DNA of 64,000 bases from Methylococcus geothermalis (GTDB taxonomy: Bacteria; Pseudomonadota; Gammaproteobacteria; Methylococcales; Methylococcaceae): the NCBI RefSeq assembly GCF_012769535.1, contig NZ_CP046565.1, positions 1,440,501 through 1,504,500 of the forward strand, read 5' to 3'. Shown piece after piece: positions 1 to 13,849 of this stretch. How positions within the stretch are numbered: position 1 is the stretch's first letter; each line of letters begins with the position of its first letter. Below the pieces are notes generated by a model. That model was not told where the DNA came from, did not search any database, and saw only the letters and a list, made by a program, of their open reading frames with translations. Made by a program: the position numbers and the translations under genes.

Positions 1-506
1 GCATACAGGTTTGGGAAGGTGGGGACGTCGAGCTCGGGATTCCGGTCCAGCGTGCGCATGCCCTTGCCGGTTTCCACCAGCATCGGCGCGGCGCCCGCCG
101 CCGTCGCCGCTTCGATATCGCGCAGCGAATCGCCGACGGCCGGCACACCGGCGAGTTCCACGCCGTATTTTTCGGCGAAGGCGCGGAACAGGCCGGGCCT
201 GGGCTTGCGGCAGCCGCACATGTCTTCAGGACCGTGCGGGCATAGGAATACGTCGAAGATTTCGCCGCCGGCCTCCCGGACCGCCGTCCGCATCTTGTCG
301 TGGATCGCTTCCAGCGTGGCGGGGCTGAACAACCGGCGGGCAATGCCGGACTGGTTGGTCAGTACCACCACCCGGAAGCCGTGGCGAGTCAGCAGCGCGA
401 TGGCGTCGAGGCTGCCGGGGATCGGCCGCCATTCTTCCGGCGACTTGATGTAGTCGTCGGAGTCTTCGTTGATGACGCCATCCCGGTCCAGGATCACATA
501 GCGCAT
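1..506 (-). CDS. gmhB: D-glycero-beta-D-manno-heptose-1,7-bisphosphate 7-phosphatase, 3' end outside window
   Basis: HAD-superfamily phosphatase of ADP-heptose synthesis for the lipopolysaccharide inner core; it removes the C7 phosphate of heptose bisphosphate in the cytoplasm. The N-terminus shows the HAD motif LDRDGVIN with its nucleophile Asp, then LTNQSGIARR. A zinc-binding loop follows, CPH...CGCRKPRPG, a shorter version of the C-x-H...C-x-C loop of GmhB. VGDSLRDIEAA is HAD motif IV. About 168 codons are visible and the end lies beyond base 1. The ATG is one base past the glyS stop, so it is very probably read from the glyQS transcript. A glyQ-glyS-gmhB order is common in gammaproteobacteria, often followed by plsC. 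Confidence 0.9.
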   Translation of the reverse strand, partial: MRYVILDRDGVINEDSDDYIKSPEEWRPIPGSLDAIALLTRHGFRVVVLTNQSGIARRLFSPATLEAIHDKMRTAVREAGGEIFDVFLCPHGPEDMCGCRKPRPGLFRAFAEKYGVELAGVPAVGDSLRDIEAATAAGAAPMLVETGKGMRTLDRNPELDVPTFPNLY

Positions 507-507
507 G

Positions 508-2581
508 TCACTGGGCCGGCTGTAGCGCGGAGATGTCGGCGATGTTCAGGAACAATCCTTCTACCAGGGCGAGCAGGCCGAGCCGGTTGAGGCGCAGGGA
601 TTCGTCCTCGGTCATCACCATCACCTCGTCGAAGAAGGTGTCGACGCTGTCGCGCAGCTGCGCCAGCCGGCACAGCGCCGTGGTGTAGTCGCGGGCGTGC
701 AGCAGCGGCAGGATATCGGCATGGGCCTGGCGGGCCGCAGCCAGCAGCGCCTTTTCCGAGGGCTCGGCCAGAATCTGTTCGTCGGCGTTCGCAACCACCG
801 TTTCGCCCGACTTGCGCAGGATGTTGCGGATGCGCTTGTTGGCCCCGGCGAGGCTTTCGGCCGCGGTCAGGGCACGGAATTCGCGCACGGCGAGGAGCCG
901 GTACACGAAATCTACGAGATTCGTCGGCCGGATCGCCAGCACAGCCTCGAACTCGTCGTGGCGGTAGCCCTGGTCCAGGCAGTAGCCGCGCAGGCGCTCA
1001 TAGAGAAAATCGAGCAGCGCCGAGCGGGTCGCGTCCGGATCGAAGCCGTGGGGGAGGCGTCCCAAGGCCTTTTCCAGCAGGACTTCGATATCCAGGTCGA
1101 GCTCCTTTTCGATCAGGATGCGGATGACGCCCAGCGCGGCGCGGCGCAGCGCGTAAGGGTCGCGGTCGCCGCTGGGGACCAGGCCGATGCTGAAGATGCC
1201 GGCCAGGGTGTCGATCTTTTCCGCCAACGCCAGGATCTCGCCGGTGCGCGAGGCGGGCAGCGGGCCCCCGGACACTTTGGGCAGGTACTGTTCCTCGATG
1301 GCCTGGGCGACTTCCTCGGGCTCGCCTTCGGCCAGCGCGTAATAGCGCCCCATGGTGCCTTGCAGCTCGGTGAATTCTCCGACCATGTGGGTCAGGAGGT
1401 CGGCCTTCGCCAGCAGGGCGGCGCGTTCGGCGAAGCTCGGGTCCACGTTCAAGGATTCGGCGACGAAAGCGGCCATGTGCTGCACCCGCCGGGTCTTGTC
1501 GAGCATGGAGCCGAGCTTGTTTTGGAAGGTGACCTGGCCCAGTTCCTCCACCCGGTCTTCCAGGGTGCGTTTGCGGTCCTGGTTCCAGAAGAATTCGGCA
1601 TCCGCCAGCCGCGGCCGGACCACGCGCTCGTTGCCTTGGCGGACGAACTCGGGCCGGCGGCTGTCGATGTTGCTGAAGGTGATGAAATGGGGCAGCAGCT
1701 TGCGGTCCGCGTCGACCACCGGGAAGTACTTCTGGTTGTCCTGCATGGTCGTGATCAAGACTTCCGGCGGCAGGCTCAGATAGCGCGCCTCGAAGCCGCC
1801 CAGCACCGGCACCGGCCACTCGACCAGGGCGGTGATTTCGTCCAACAGATCGGGGTCGATCAGCGGCTTGCCATTCACCGTCGCGGCAGTTTCCACGGCA
1901 TGCCGTTCGATCCGGCTGCGGCGTTCGGCGAAGTCCGGCAGGACGTGGCCCTGGGTCGTCAGCAGGCGGGCGTATTCGGCGGGACACGTGATCTCGATCG
2001 GAGCCGGCGCATGACAGCGGTGGCCGCGGGTGGTCCGGCCGGCGGCGACGCCGAGGATTTCGCATTCGATCACGCCATCGCCGTAAATCAAGACCACCCA
2101 CTGCACCGGCCGGACGAATTCGGCCAGTCCCGCGCCCCAGCGCATGCGCTTGGCGATCGGCAGCGCGGCCAGGCTTTGGCGGATGATGTCGGGGATCAGG
2201 GTTTCGGTGGGTTTGCCGCGAACCTCCTGTATCAGGCCCACCCATTCGCCCTTGTCGGTCTTCAGCGTGATGAGCTGGTCGACCGTGACGCCGCAGCTTT
2301 TGGCGAAGCCCTCGGTGGCCTTGGTGGGTGCGCCGGTGGCGTCGTAGGCGGCGTTCAGCGCCGGCCCGCGCCGCTCGACGGTCTGGTCCGGCTGGGCGGT
2401 GGCCAGTTCCCGGATCAGCAACGCGAGCCGGCGCGGCGTGGCGTAGGCTTCGATGGCGGCATACGACAGGCCGGCTTTTTCCAGTCCGGCAGCCATGTTG
2501 TCCTTGAGCGCTCCGCTCAGCTTGAGCAGGGATTTCGGCGGCAGCTCCTCGGTGCCCAGCTCGAACAGCAGGTCGCGGGTC

Positions 2582-2589
<8 letters not shown>
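508..2589 (-). CDS. glyS: Glycine--tRNA ligase, beta subunit
   Basis: Beta chain of the bacterial alpha2-beta2 glycyl-tRNA synthetase; it recognises tRNA-Gly while the alpha chain activates glycine. The product is 693 residues, the usual size. It opens with [14 protein letters not shown], the family signature, and has a central HD-type domain ([19 protein letters not shown]) and a C-terminal DALR-like anticodon region ([11 protein letters not shown]). An in-frame extension upstream is possible, but the ATG at 2589 gives the canonical N-terminus and overlaps the end of glyQ by 8 bases, which implies translational coupling. The downstream gene gmhB starts one base after its stop. Confidence 0.97.
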
Positions 2590-3517
<928 letters not shown>

Positions 3518-3549
3518 AAGCGATCCGGCAGGTTTTCGTGCGGGCGGGA

Positions 3550-3555
3550 ATTATA
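3550..3555 (-). promoter_or_regulatory. Candidate -10 element for glyQ
   Basis: Read on the minus strand this is TATAAT, 32 bases upstream of the glyQ ATG. It would give a leader of roughly 25-30 nt. A good -35 at 16-18 bp is not evident, so this is a weak call. It lies between the convergent-in-order dehydrogenase stop and glyQ, the only free space for a promoter. Confidence 0.35.
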
Positions 3556-3570
3556 GCTGAAAGTATAGGG

Positions 3571-4442
3571 TCAGCCCTTGGGGCGCGCGGCCGATTTCAG
3601 CCGAAACAGGCCGGAGATGTCGTCCTCGCCGTGGCCCCGGGCCATGAGTTCGGCATAGTCGTCCCGGGTCTGGGTGCTCAGCGGCAGGGGGATGCCCAAT
3701 CTTTCCGCCATCTCCAGGCAGATGTTCAGGTCCTTGTGGTGCAAGGCCAGCTTGAAGCCGGGCTGGAAGCTGCCGCGGATCATGGTTTTGCCGCGCTTGT
3801 CCAGGAACCAGTTTCCGGCGGCGCCGCCGGAAACCACGTCGATGACCTTGTCCAGGTCCAATCCCAGCGCTTGCCCGAATGCCAGGGCCTCGGTGACGGC
3901 CTGGTTGATGCCGGCGCACATCACCTGGTTCACCGCCTTGGTGGCCTGGCCGGCGCCGGTGTCGCCCATGTGCATGATGCGGTTGCCCATCGCTTCCAGC
4001 ACCGGCCTGACTTTTTCGACGGCTTCGGCCCGGCCGCCGACCATCAACGCCAGGGTGCCGCTGCAGGCGCCTTCGACGCCGCCGCTCACCGGGGCATCGA
4101 GAAAATCGCCGCCCGCCTGGCGGACGACCTCGGCGGCGCGGCGGGCGGTGGCTACGCCAACCGTCGAGCAGTCGACGACCACCGCGCCCGGCCGGAGCGT
4201 CGGCGCCAAAGCCCCGATCACTTCCAGCGCATCGGCGTCGGCGGAGACGCAAGTCACGATGACATCGCAGGCTGCGGCCAGATCGGCGGCGCCGGCGTAG
4301 GCCATGGTGCCGGTCTCGGCGGCGAGCGCCAGGGCCTTTTCCGGCGTGCGGTTCCAGACGCCGGCCAAAAGGCCCGCCCGGTGGAGGTTGCGGGCCATGC
4401 CCAGCCCCATGGCGCCGAGGCCGACGAAGCCGGTCTTCATGC

Positions 4443-4446
<4 letters not shown>
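3571..4446 (-). CDS. Beta-hydroxyacid dehydrogenase (HIBADH / glyoxylate-succinate-semialdehyde reductase type)
   Basis: NAD(P)-dependent dehydrogenase of the 3-hydroxyisobutyrate dehydrogenase/tartronate-semialdehyde reductase/GLYR superfamily, 291 residues. The N-terminal Rossmann motif is GFVGLGAMGLGMA (from residue 6). VWNRTPEK follows beta-2, DAPVSGG (117-123) is the substrate-binding motif and GQATKAVNQ contains the catalytic Lys170. The exact substrate cannot be read from sequence. The WNRT motif resembles the glyoxylate/succinate semialdehyde reductase subgroup. Its ATG overlaps the speA stop in an ATGA junction, so it is translated from the speA message. Met3 (base 4440) is an alternative start. 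Confidence 0.85.
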
Positions 4447-6320
<1,874 letters not shown>

Positions 6321-6390
6321 GGGGGACCGTCTTTCAAAAACATCCAATTATGGGGAGAATGCAACATTTTTTCCACGCAGGAGGACTTCC

Positions 6391-7248
6391 ATGCGCGACG
6401 CACAGGACTGGTTTACCGAATCCTATCCACAGTACGGCAGTGCGCTGTCCCTGAAAATCAAGGCGAAGCTGCACGAGGAACAGACACCGTTCCAGCGCAT
6501 CGAGATCTACGACACCGAATGGTTCGGCAAGCTCATGGTGATCGACGGCTGCACCATGGTGAGCGACCGCGATAATTTCCTCTACCACGAGATGATGACG
6601 CATCCCGTGCTCTACACCCATCCCGCACCGAAGACGGTGTGGATCATCGGCGGCGGCGACTGCGGCAGTCTGCGCGAAGTGCTGAAGCACGAGGAAGTCG
6701 AGAAGGCCGTTCAGATCGACATCGACGAGCGCGTGACCCGGCTGGCGGAGCGGTATTTCCCGGCGCTGTGTGATTCCAACGACGATCCCCGCGCCGAACT
6801 GCTGTTCATCGACGGCATCCAATGGGTAAAGGATGCGCCGGAGGCTTCCGTCGACGTCATCATCGTCGACAGCACCGACCCGGTCGGGCCGGCGGAGGGG
6901 CTGTTCAACGAAGCGTTTTTCCGCGAATGCCACCGCTGCCTGCGTGCCGACGGTATCCTGGCGCAGCAGAGCGAATCGCCGCTGTTCCACATGCCGCTCA
7001 TCACCTCGATGCATCGGATCATGCGGCAGGCGGGCTTTTCGCAGACACGCACGCTGTTCTTCCCGCAATTCATCTATCCGTCGGGCTGGTGGAGTGCCAC
7101 GATGGCCGGCAAAGGGGACCTGAGCCGGTTCCGCGCGGACGCCGCGGTGGCGAAGCCGTTCCCGACACAGTATTACAACGCGGAAATCCATCGGGCCGCG
7201 TTCGCCGTGCCTGAGTTCTTTCGCAACGCCCTGCGGGAGCTGGGCTGA
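6391..7248 (+). CDS. speE: Spermidine synthase
   Basis: Aminopropyltransferase joining decarboxylated SAM and putrescine to give spermidine. The 285-residue protein has the family landmarks QRIEIYDTEWFGKLMVIDG, YHEMMTHPVL, the SAM-site loop GGGDCGSLRE (87-96; GGGDGG in most relatives) and the catalytic DSTDPVGPAEGLF (160-172). The start is fixed by a strong AGGAGG ribosome site six bases before the ATG, although an open frame extends 72 bases further upstream. It diverges from speA. Confidence 0.95.
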   Translation: MRDAQDWFTESYPQYGSALSLKIKAKLHEEQTPFQRIEIYDTEWFGKLMVIDGCTMVSDRDNFLYHEMMTHPVLYTHPAPKTVWIIGGGDCGSLREVLKHEEVEKAVQIDIDERVTRLAERYFPALCDSNDDPRAELLFIDGIQWVKDAPEASVDVIIVDSTDPVGPAEGLFNEAFFRECHRCLRADGILAQQSESPLFHMPLITSMHRIMRQAGFSQTRTLFFPQFIYPSGWWSATMAGKGDLSRFRADAAVAKPFPTQYYNAEIHRAAFAVPEFFRNALRELG

Positions 7249-7280
7249 ACCGATGCTCGGCGGCGATTTGTCAAGATACG

Positions 7281-7291
7281 ATCGGTCCGAT
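7281..7291. promoter_or_regulatory. Perfect dyad upstream of the MarR-type gene (possible operator)
   Basis: ATCGG-T-CCGAT is an exact inverted repeat with a one-base centre, ending 13 bases before the ATG of the MarR-family gene. MarR proteins bind short palindromes and often repress their own gene, so autoregulation is a reasonable inference. The half-sites are only 5 bp, so chance occurrence is possible. Confidence 0.3.
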
Positions 7292-7304
7292 ACCATTGAT
7301 CGCC

Positions 7305-7877
7305 ATGGAAGCTGATCGCGTATACGACTATCTGGAGCGGATTTCGAACCTGATCCGCATGGATGCGCGCCGGTCCGAAAGCTTCAAAGGGCTTCAGCCG
7401 GTGCAGCTCGAAGCCTTGCATTATCTGGCCAGTTGCAACCGGTACAGCAACACGCCGCTGGCCGTGGCCGACTATCTGGGGCTGACCAAGGGGACGGTAT
7501 CGCAGACACTGGCGGTCCTCGAAAGCAATGGCTTGATCGTCAAGGAAAGCGATGCCCGTGACCGGCGTGTGGTGCATCTGACGTTGACCGAGGCGGGCCG
7601 GCGGCTGCTGAAGGAGTCGATTCCGCCCCCCGTGCTGCGTGCGGCCCTGCGCACTCTGCCGGAGGACCAGCGCCAGGTACTGGAATCGGCCCTCGCCAAT
7701 GTCCTCCAGGCGATGCAGGTGGCCAACCAGCTCAAGACCTTCGGTGCCTGCAAGACCTGTCGTTACCACCTCATTCTCGAAGATGCCCGTCGCCGTTGCG
7801 CGCTGACCGGTGAACAATTGTTCGAGGACGATGCCGAGATGATCTGCCGCGAGCACCAATTGCCCGTTGGCGATTGA
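7305..7877 (+). CDS. MarR-family transcriptional regulator with C-terminal Cys/His module
   Basis: A 190-residue winged-helix DNA-binding protein. Residues 1-140 match MarR organisation: an N-terminal dimerisation helix, LQPVQLEALHYLASC, the recognition helix LGLTKGTVSQTLAVLESNGLI, and the wing KESDARDRRVVHLTLTEAG. The tail beyond residue 145 is unusual: C149-x2-C152-x2-H155, then C165, then C181-x2-H184. Such spacing could hold zinc or an iron-sulfur cluster and so act as a metal or redox sensor; this is inference. A TTG at 7296 is an alternative start without a better ribosome site. It stands alone between speE and the convergent PII gene, so its regulon cannot be read from context. Confidence 0.85.
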   Translation: MEADRVYDYLERISNLIRMDARRSESFKGLQPVQLEALHYLASCNRYSNTPLAVADYLGLTKGTVSQTLAVLESNGLIVKESDARDRRVVHLTLTEAGRRLLKESIPPPVLRAALRTLPEDQRQVLESALANVLQAMQVANQLKTFGACKTCRYHLILEDARRRCALTGEQLFEDDAEMICREHQLPVGD

Positions 7878-7881
7878 CGGC

Positions 7882-7910
7882 GGGCAGCCAGGAGCTGCCC
7901 TTGCGTTTCT
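7882..7910 (+). terminator. Rho-independent-type hairpin after the MarR gene
   Basis: GGGCAGC (7882-7888) pairs perfectly with GCTGCCC (7894-7900) around a 5-base loop, then TTGCGTTTCT follows. It begins 5 bases after the MarR stop and lies between two convergent genes, the expected place for a terminator. The U tract is interrupted. Confidence 0.5.
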
Positions 7911-7937
7911 AACGTCTGAATCTGGCGCGGGGGGCTG

Positions 7938-10265
<2,328 letters not shown>

Positions 10266-10585
10266 TTATTGTGGCGTGTCCGGTCGGCCGCGAATTGAGA
10301 ATTATACTCATGAGAAGGGCATGAAATCCGGTGAATTTTAAGACGGGTTCGGCGACAATGAAATCTGAGCCGAGGTATCAGGCGCCGTCCTGAGAGGGGC
10401 TGAAGAGTAAGAACCCGTGACGTGCCTGTTTACTTCGTAAAAAGAGGGTTTTTCTTCCCTCCGTCGGTATACAATGGAGCGCGGTATCGAAGGGGCGTTA
10501 TTGCGGGAGTTCGCGATAACGGGTAGTGCGAATGCCGCGTCCGGCAGAGGGGTCGTGAGCGGCGGGTTTGTTGAGGAAGAAACCG
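10266..10585. other. Intergenic region between acs and the rpoS-like gene
   Basis: A 320-base region without a credible gene that must hold both divergent promoters. Near acs there is a minus-strand TATAAT. A small perfect repeat, TTTAC-TTC-GTAAA, sits at 10429-10441. TACAAT at 10470-10475 could be a -10 for the sigma-factor gene, but no matching -35 is seen. A ribosome site GAGGAAGA precedes the sigma-factor ATG. Confidence 0.6.
10301..10306 (-). promoter_or_regulatory. Candidate -10 element for acs
   Basis: TATAAT on the minus strand, 36 bases upstream of the acs ATG. No convincing -35 lies 16-18 bp away, which would fit an activator-dependent promoter, as acs promoters often are. This remains an inference. 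Confidence 0.4.
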
Positions 10586-11608
10586 ATGTCGTCTGAAGTC
10601 GATTTTGAGTTGGATGGCGGTCTCGTTGGGGGCTTGGCTTATGTCGATGAGACAGCCGCGATCGAAATGAGCGCCGGTTGCGAGATCGAGGTGGACGCCG
10701 TCGATGATGGCGGGGCGCCAGGGTGGCGGGATGAAGCTTCCGATGAATGCGGAGAAGGGGCCGAGGTTGGTTCCGAGCTCGATGCGACGCGGATTTACCT
10801 GAACCAATTGGGGAAATGGAAACTTCTGACGGCGGAGGAAGAGAAGCATTTCGGACGGCGTGCCCTCGAAGGCGATGAGGCCGCCCGCTGCCTCATGATC
10901 GAAAGCAATCTGCGTCTGGTCGTCAAGATTGCACGCCGCTATCTGAACCGGGGTTTGCCTTTGCTCGACCTGATCGAAGAGGGCAATCTCGGCCTGATCC
11001 GGGCCGTCGAGAAGTTCGAGCCGGACCGCGGTTTCCGCTTTTCCACCTACGCAACCTGGTGGATACGGCAGACGATCGAGCGCGCCCTGATGAGCCAGGT
11101 CCGGGCCATCCGGCTTCCGGTTCATGTGGCCAAGGAAATGAACGTGGTACTGAAGGCCTACCGGAGCCTGTCCGTCAAAATACAGGGGGTGCCGACGGCT
11201 CTGGATGTGGCCCGGCAACTCGGCAAATCTCCCGAGCGGGTCGAGCAGCTTCTGCGGCTGAGTGAAAAGGATTTGTCGGCCGATGCGCCGATCACCGCCG
11301 ATTCCTCCAAATCCCTGCTCGACATGGCGCCGGATGACGGTCAGAGTCCGATAACGGATACTCTGCTGGCGGAACGACTCGAACAGAAAATCGGCGAATG
11401 GCTCGATCGACTGAATTCCCGCCAGTGTGAGGTTCTCCAGCGCCGCTTCGGGCTCGGTGGGCATGAGGTGGCGACGCTCGAAGAGGTGGCCCTGGATATG
11501 GGGATCACCCGCGAAAGAGTTCGCCAGATTCAAAGAGAGGCGCAGCTCAAGCTGCGCGGCATGCTGGAGGCGGAAGGATATACCGCCGACGCGGTATTGC
11601 TGAACTGA
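10586..11608 (+). CDS. rpoS: RNA polymerase sigma factor, RpoS-like
   Basis: Sigma-70 family factor of 340 residues. After an acidic 65-residue N-terminus, region 1.2 is [22 protein letters not shown]. Region 2 reads [38 protein letters not shown] and [16 protein letters not shown]. Region 3 begins [12 protein letters not shown], as in RpoS rather than RpoD, and region 4 has [16 protein letters not shown] and [13 protein letters not shown]. Lack of the long 1.1 and non-conserved regions of RpoD supports RpoS, the general stress/stationary-phase sigma. The usual nlpD-pcm neighbours are absent. The start follows GAGGAAGA; an upstream TTG frame extension is disfavoured. Confidence 0.88.
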   Translation: MSSEVDFELDGGLVGGLAYVDETAAIEMSAGCEIEVDAVDDGGAPGWRDEASDECGEGAEVGSELDATRIYLNQLGKWKLLTAEEEKHFGRRALEGDEAARCLMIESNLRLVVKIARRYLNRGLPLLDLIEEGNLGLIRAVEKFEPDRGFRFSTYATWWIRQTIERALMSQVRAIRLPVHVAKEMNVVLKAYRSLSVKIQGVPTALDVARQLGKSPERVEQLLRLSEKDLSADAPITADSSKSLLDMAPDDGQSPITDTLLAERLEQKIGEWLDRLNSRQCEVLQRRFGLGGHEVATLEEVALDMGITRERVRQIQREAQLKLRGMLEAEGYTADAVLLN

Positions 11609-11626
11609 GCCGGCCGCTGTCGGCTC
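11607..11626 (+). terminator. Hairpin overlapping the rpoS-like stop codon
   Basis: GAGCCG (11607-11612) pairs with CGGCTC (11621-11626) across an 8-base loop, starting inside the TGA stop. No T tract follows, so it is more likely a 3'-end stability element or rho-related pause than an intrinsic terminator. Confidence 0.25.
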
Positions 11627-11718
11627 CTGCTGGCTGGCTTCAAGGGCGCCCGTCCTTGTCGACGCAGGGACCGATCCGCGTTAAATTACCCAGAATGCAA
11701 CGGACTCAAGAGAGAATC

Positions 11719-12108
11719 ATGACGCTTCGTAGATTCGGAATCCTAGGGATTGCTTTCCAATTGGCGGCTTGCGCGTCTATGGAAGAGAAGATTCAGGATA
11801 CGGAACAGCTGCTTGCGGCCGCCGGCTTCAAGATCAACTATGCTCAGACGCCGGAGCAGCAGGCCAACGTCAAGGGGATGACGCAGCAGAAGCTTGTCGC
11901 GCACCCCAAAGGCGACAAAATAATGTACGTCTACGCGGACGCGAGCATCTGTCAATGCGTTTACGTGGGCGACGCGGACGCCTATGCACGTTTCCAGAAG
12001 CTCGCGGTGGAGAAGGAAATCGCCGACGAGCAGAGGCAGGCGGCGGAGACCAACCTCGATGCCACGATGAACTGGGGCATGTGGGGCCCCGGATTATGGT
12101 GGCCCTGA
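11719..12108 (+). CDS. Putative lipoprotein of unknown function
   Basis: A 129-residue protein with a basic N-terminus, a short hydrophobic stretch and a lipobox ending LAAC (Cys about residue 18), so it is predicted to be lipidated and anchored in the envelope. The mature part contains KINYAQTPEQQANVKGM, a CQC pair in DASICQCVYVGD, and a Trp/Gly-rich end (MNWGMWGPGLWWP). I do not recognise the family. The ATG at 11719 gives the signal peptide; the open frame upstream lacks one. A strong terminator follows, so it ends its own transcription unit. It may be read with the rpoS-like gene 110 bases upstream. Confidence 0.75.
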   Translation: MTLRRFGILGIAFQLAACASMEEKIQDTEQLLAAAGFKINYAQTPEQQANVKGMTQQKLVAHPKGDKIMYVYADASICQCVYVGDADAYARFQKLAVEKEIADEQRQAAETNLDATMNWGMWGPGLWWP

Positions 12109-12156
12109 TCGGGATGCTTTTGGTATCGGCTGTTTGCCCGCGCTGATGGGCAAGAC

Positions 12157-12187
12157 GAAGCGCCCCTTTGCGGGGCGCTTCTTTTTT
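12157..12187 (+). terminator. Strong intrinsic terminator
   Basis: GAAGCGCCCC (12157-12166) and GGGGCGCTTC (12172-12181) form a perfect 10-bp stem with a TTTGC loop, followed directly by six T. It ends the lipoprotein transcript and lies just before the convergent trkH stop. Confidence 0.9.
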
Positions 12188-12193
12188 GGCGAT

Positions 12194-13678
12194 TCATTTG
12201 CGCCAGAATGTCGAGGTGAAGATGATCAGTGCGGTAAAAACCTCGATGCGGCCCAGGAACATGGCGACGGTGCATGTCCAGGTCTGGAAATCGGAAAGGG
12301 AGGCATAGTTGCTGGCGGGTCCCACCACATTGAGGCCGGGACCTGCGTTGTTGATGCTGGCGATGATGGCAGAGAACGAGGACACCATGTCCAGCCCGCT
12401 GACCACCAGCAACAACGTCAGGATGACGATGCTCATGAAGTAGACGAAGATGAAACCCAGGACCGACAGAATGATGCTCGAAGGAATCACCATATGGCCG
12501 ATCTTGACCGGATTGACCGCCGTCGGATGTGTCAGGAGCAGCATCTGCAGTTGACTCTGTTTCATCAGGATCAGGGTGCGCATCATCTTGATACCGCCGC
12601 CGGTCGAACCCGTGCACACCAGGATGCTACTCAGGAACAGCATCCACAGCGGTGCGAACAAGGGCCACTGATTATAGTCTACGGATGCGAAACCGCAGTC
12701 GGTGGCGATGGACACGAGGTTGAAGCTCGCATGCCGTAGAGCGGTCCAGAAATCCGGATAAGTGTGGTGCGCGACCAGGAACAGGGCGATGGCCAGACAG
12801 CTTCCTAATGCCAGAATCAGGTAGGGAATGGCCTCGATGTCATGCTGATAAGCCTTCAGGCTCCTGGTGCGGATTGCCAGGAAATGGGTGGAGAAGTTCA
12901 TTCCGGCGATCAGCATGAAAACCATCAGGATCGCTTCTATCACCGGCGAGTCGAAGTAGCCGACACTGGCATCATGGGTCGAGAACCCGCCCAGGCTCAT
13001 GGCGGCGAAAGCATGACAGATGGCGTCAAGCCAGCTCATGCCGGCTATCTTGAGGCACAGGATGCAGGCCAGCGTGATATAGGCGTAAACCAGCCAAAGA
13101 TTTTTTGCGGTTTCGGTGATCCGCGGTGTCAGCTTGTTTTCCTTCATGGGGCCGGGGGTTTCCGCCATGAACAGCTGGCGTCCGCCGATGCCCAGCACGG
13201 GGAGAATGGCCACCGCCAGCACGATGATGCCCATCCCGCCCAGCCAGTTCAATTCGTGGCGCCAGAGGTTGATTGCGGGAGGAAGCTGGTCGAGGCCCGC
13301 CAGCACCGTAGCCCCTGTCGTCGTCAGCCCGGACATGGCTTCGAAATAGGCATCGGTAAACGATAGCCCCTCGATGTACGACATCAGCGGGAAGGTAGCG
13401 AAGGCCGCCATGCCGGTCCAGGCCAGCACCACGAGTAGGAAGCCATCCTTGGACTTGAGGTCGTATTGATACTGCCTTGTCGCGATCCAAAGCATCGCGC
13501 CGGCGCCGATGGTGAAGAGCATGTCCTCGATGAACAGGAGCGCAGTGCCGTCGGAGGCGAGCAAGGAGGCTGAGATCGGGAGCAGATAGGTCAGGCTGAA
13601 GACCATCAGCATCAACCCGAACACACGGGCGAGAGAGAGCAGGCGCTTTACGGTGCTGCGGGATGCGATCTGGGGCAT
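12194..13678 (-). CDS. trkH: Trk-type potassium uptake protein, membrane subunit
   Basis: Inner-membrane K+ transporter subunit of the TrkH/TrkG/KtrB superfamily, 494 residues, with about ten to twelve hydrophobic segments. The pore repeats show the family glycines: AMSGLTTTGATVLAG (first P-loop), AMSLGGFSTHDASVGY, ATDCGFASVDYNQWP, and INNAGPGLNVVGPA. CTGSTGGGIKMMRTLIL is the conserved membrane-gate region. It normally works with the cytoplasmic TrkA, which is not in the window. The ATG at 13678 is preferred over a TTG two codons upstream. Confidence 0.93.
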   Translation of the reverse strand: MPQIASRSTVKRLLSLARVFGLMLMVFSLTYLLPISASLLASDGTALLFIEDMLFTIGAGAMLWIATRQYQYDLKSKDGFLLVVLAWTGMAAFATFPLMSYIEGLSFTDAYFEAMSGLTTTGATVLAGLDQLPPAINLWRHELNWLGGMGIIVLAVAILPVLGIGGRQLFMAETPGPMKENKLTPRITETAKNLWLVYAYITLACILCLKIAGMSWLDAICHAFAAMSLGGFSTHDASVGYFDSPVIEAILMVFMLIAGMNFSTHFLAIRTRSLKAYQHDIEAIPYLILALGSCLAIALFLVAHHTYPDFWTALRHASFNLVSIATDCGFASVDYNQWPLFAPLWMLFLSSILVCTGSTGGGIKMMRTLILMKQSQLQMLLLTHPTAVNPVKIGHMVIPSSIILSVLGFIFVYFMSIVILTLLLVVSGLDMVSSFSAIIASINNAGPGLNVVGPASNYASLSDFQTWTCTVAMFLGRIEVFTALIIFTSTFWRK

Positions 13679-13849
13679 CGTCAACGGCGGAGTCGGTGCA
13701 TGGGGTGCATCGGCGGGCCATCACACAAGCCGTCGGCGCGATTCGGACGCGGGCCCGGATTTCCGGTTCCGATGTCCTCGGACGGCGGCTTCGGGCCGGG
13801 GGTCCTGGGTTCGCTCACGATACTGGGGCGACTCACGGTATCGCCGGGT

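Noticed and set aside
13818-13843. CGATAC-N14-GTATCG repeat after gltD
   Set aside because: The long loop and lack of a T tract make it a poor terminator; six-base arms of this kind are expected by chance.
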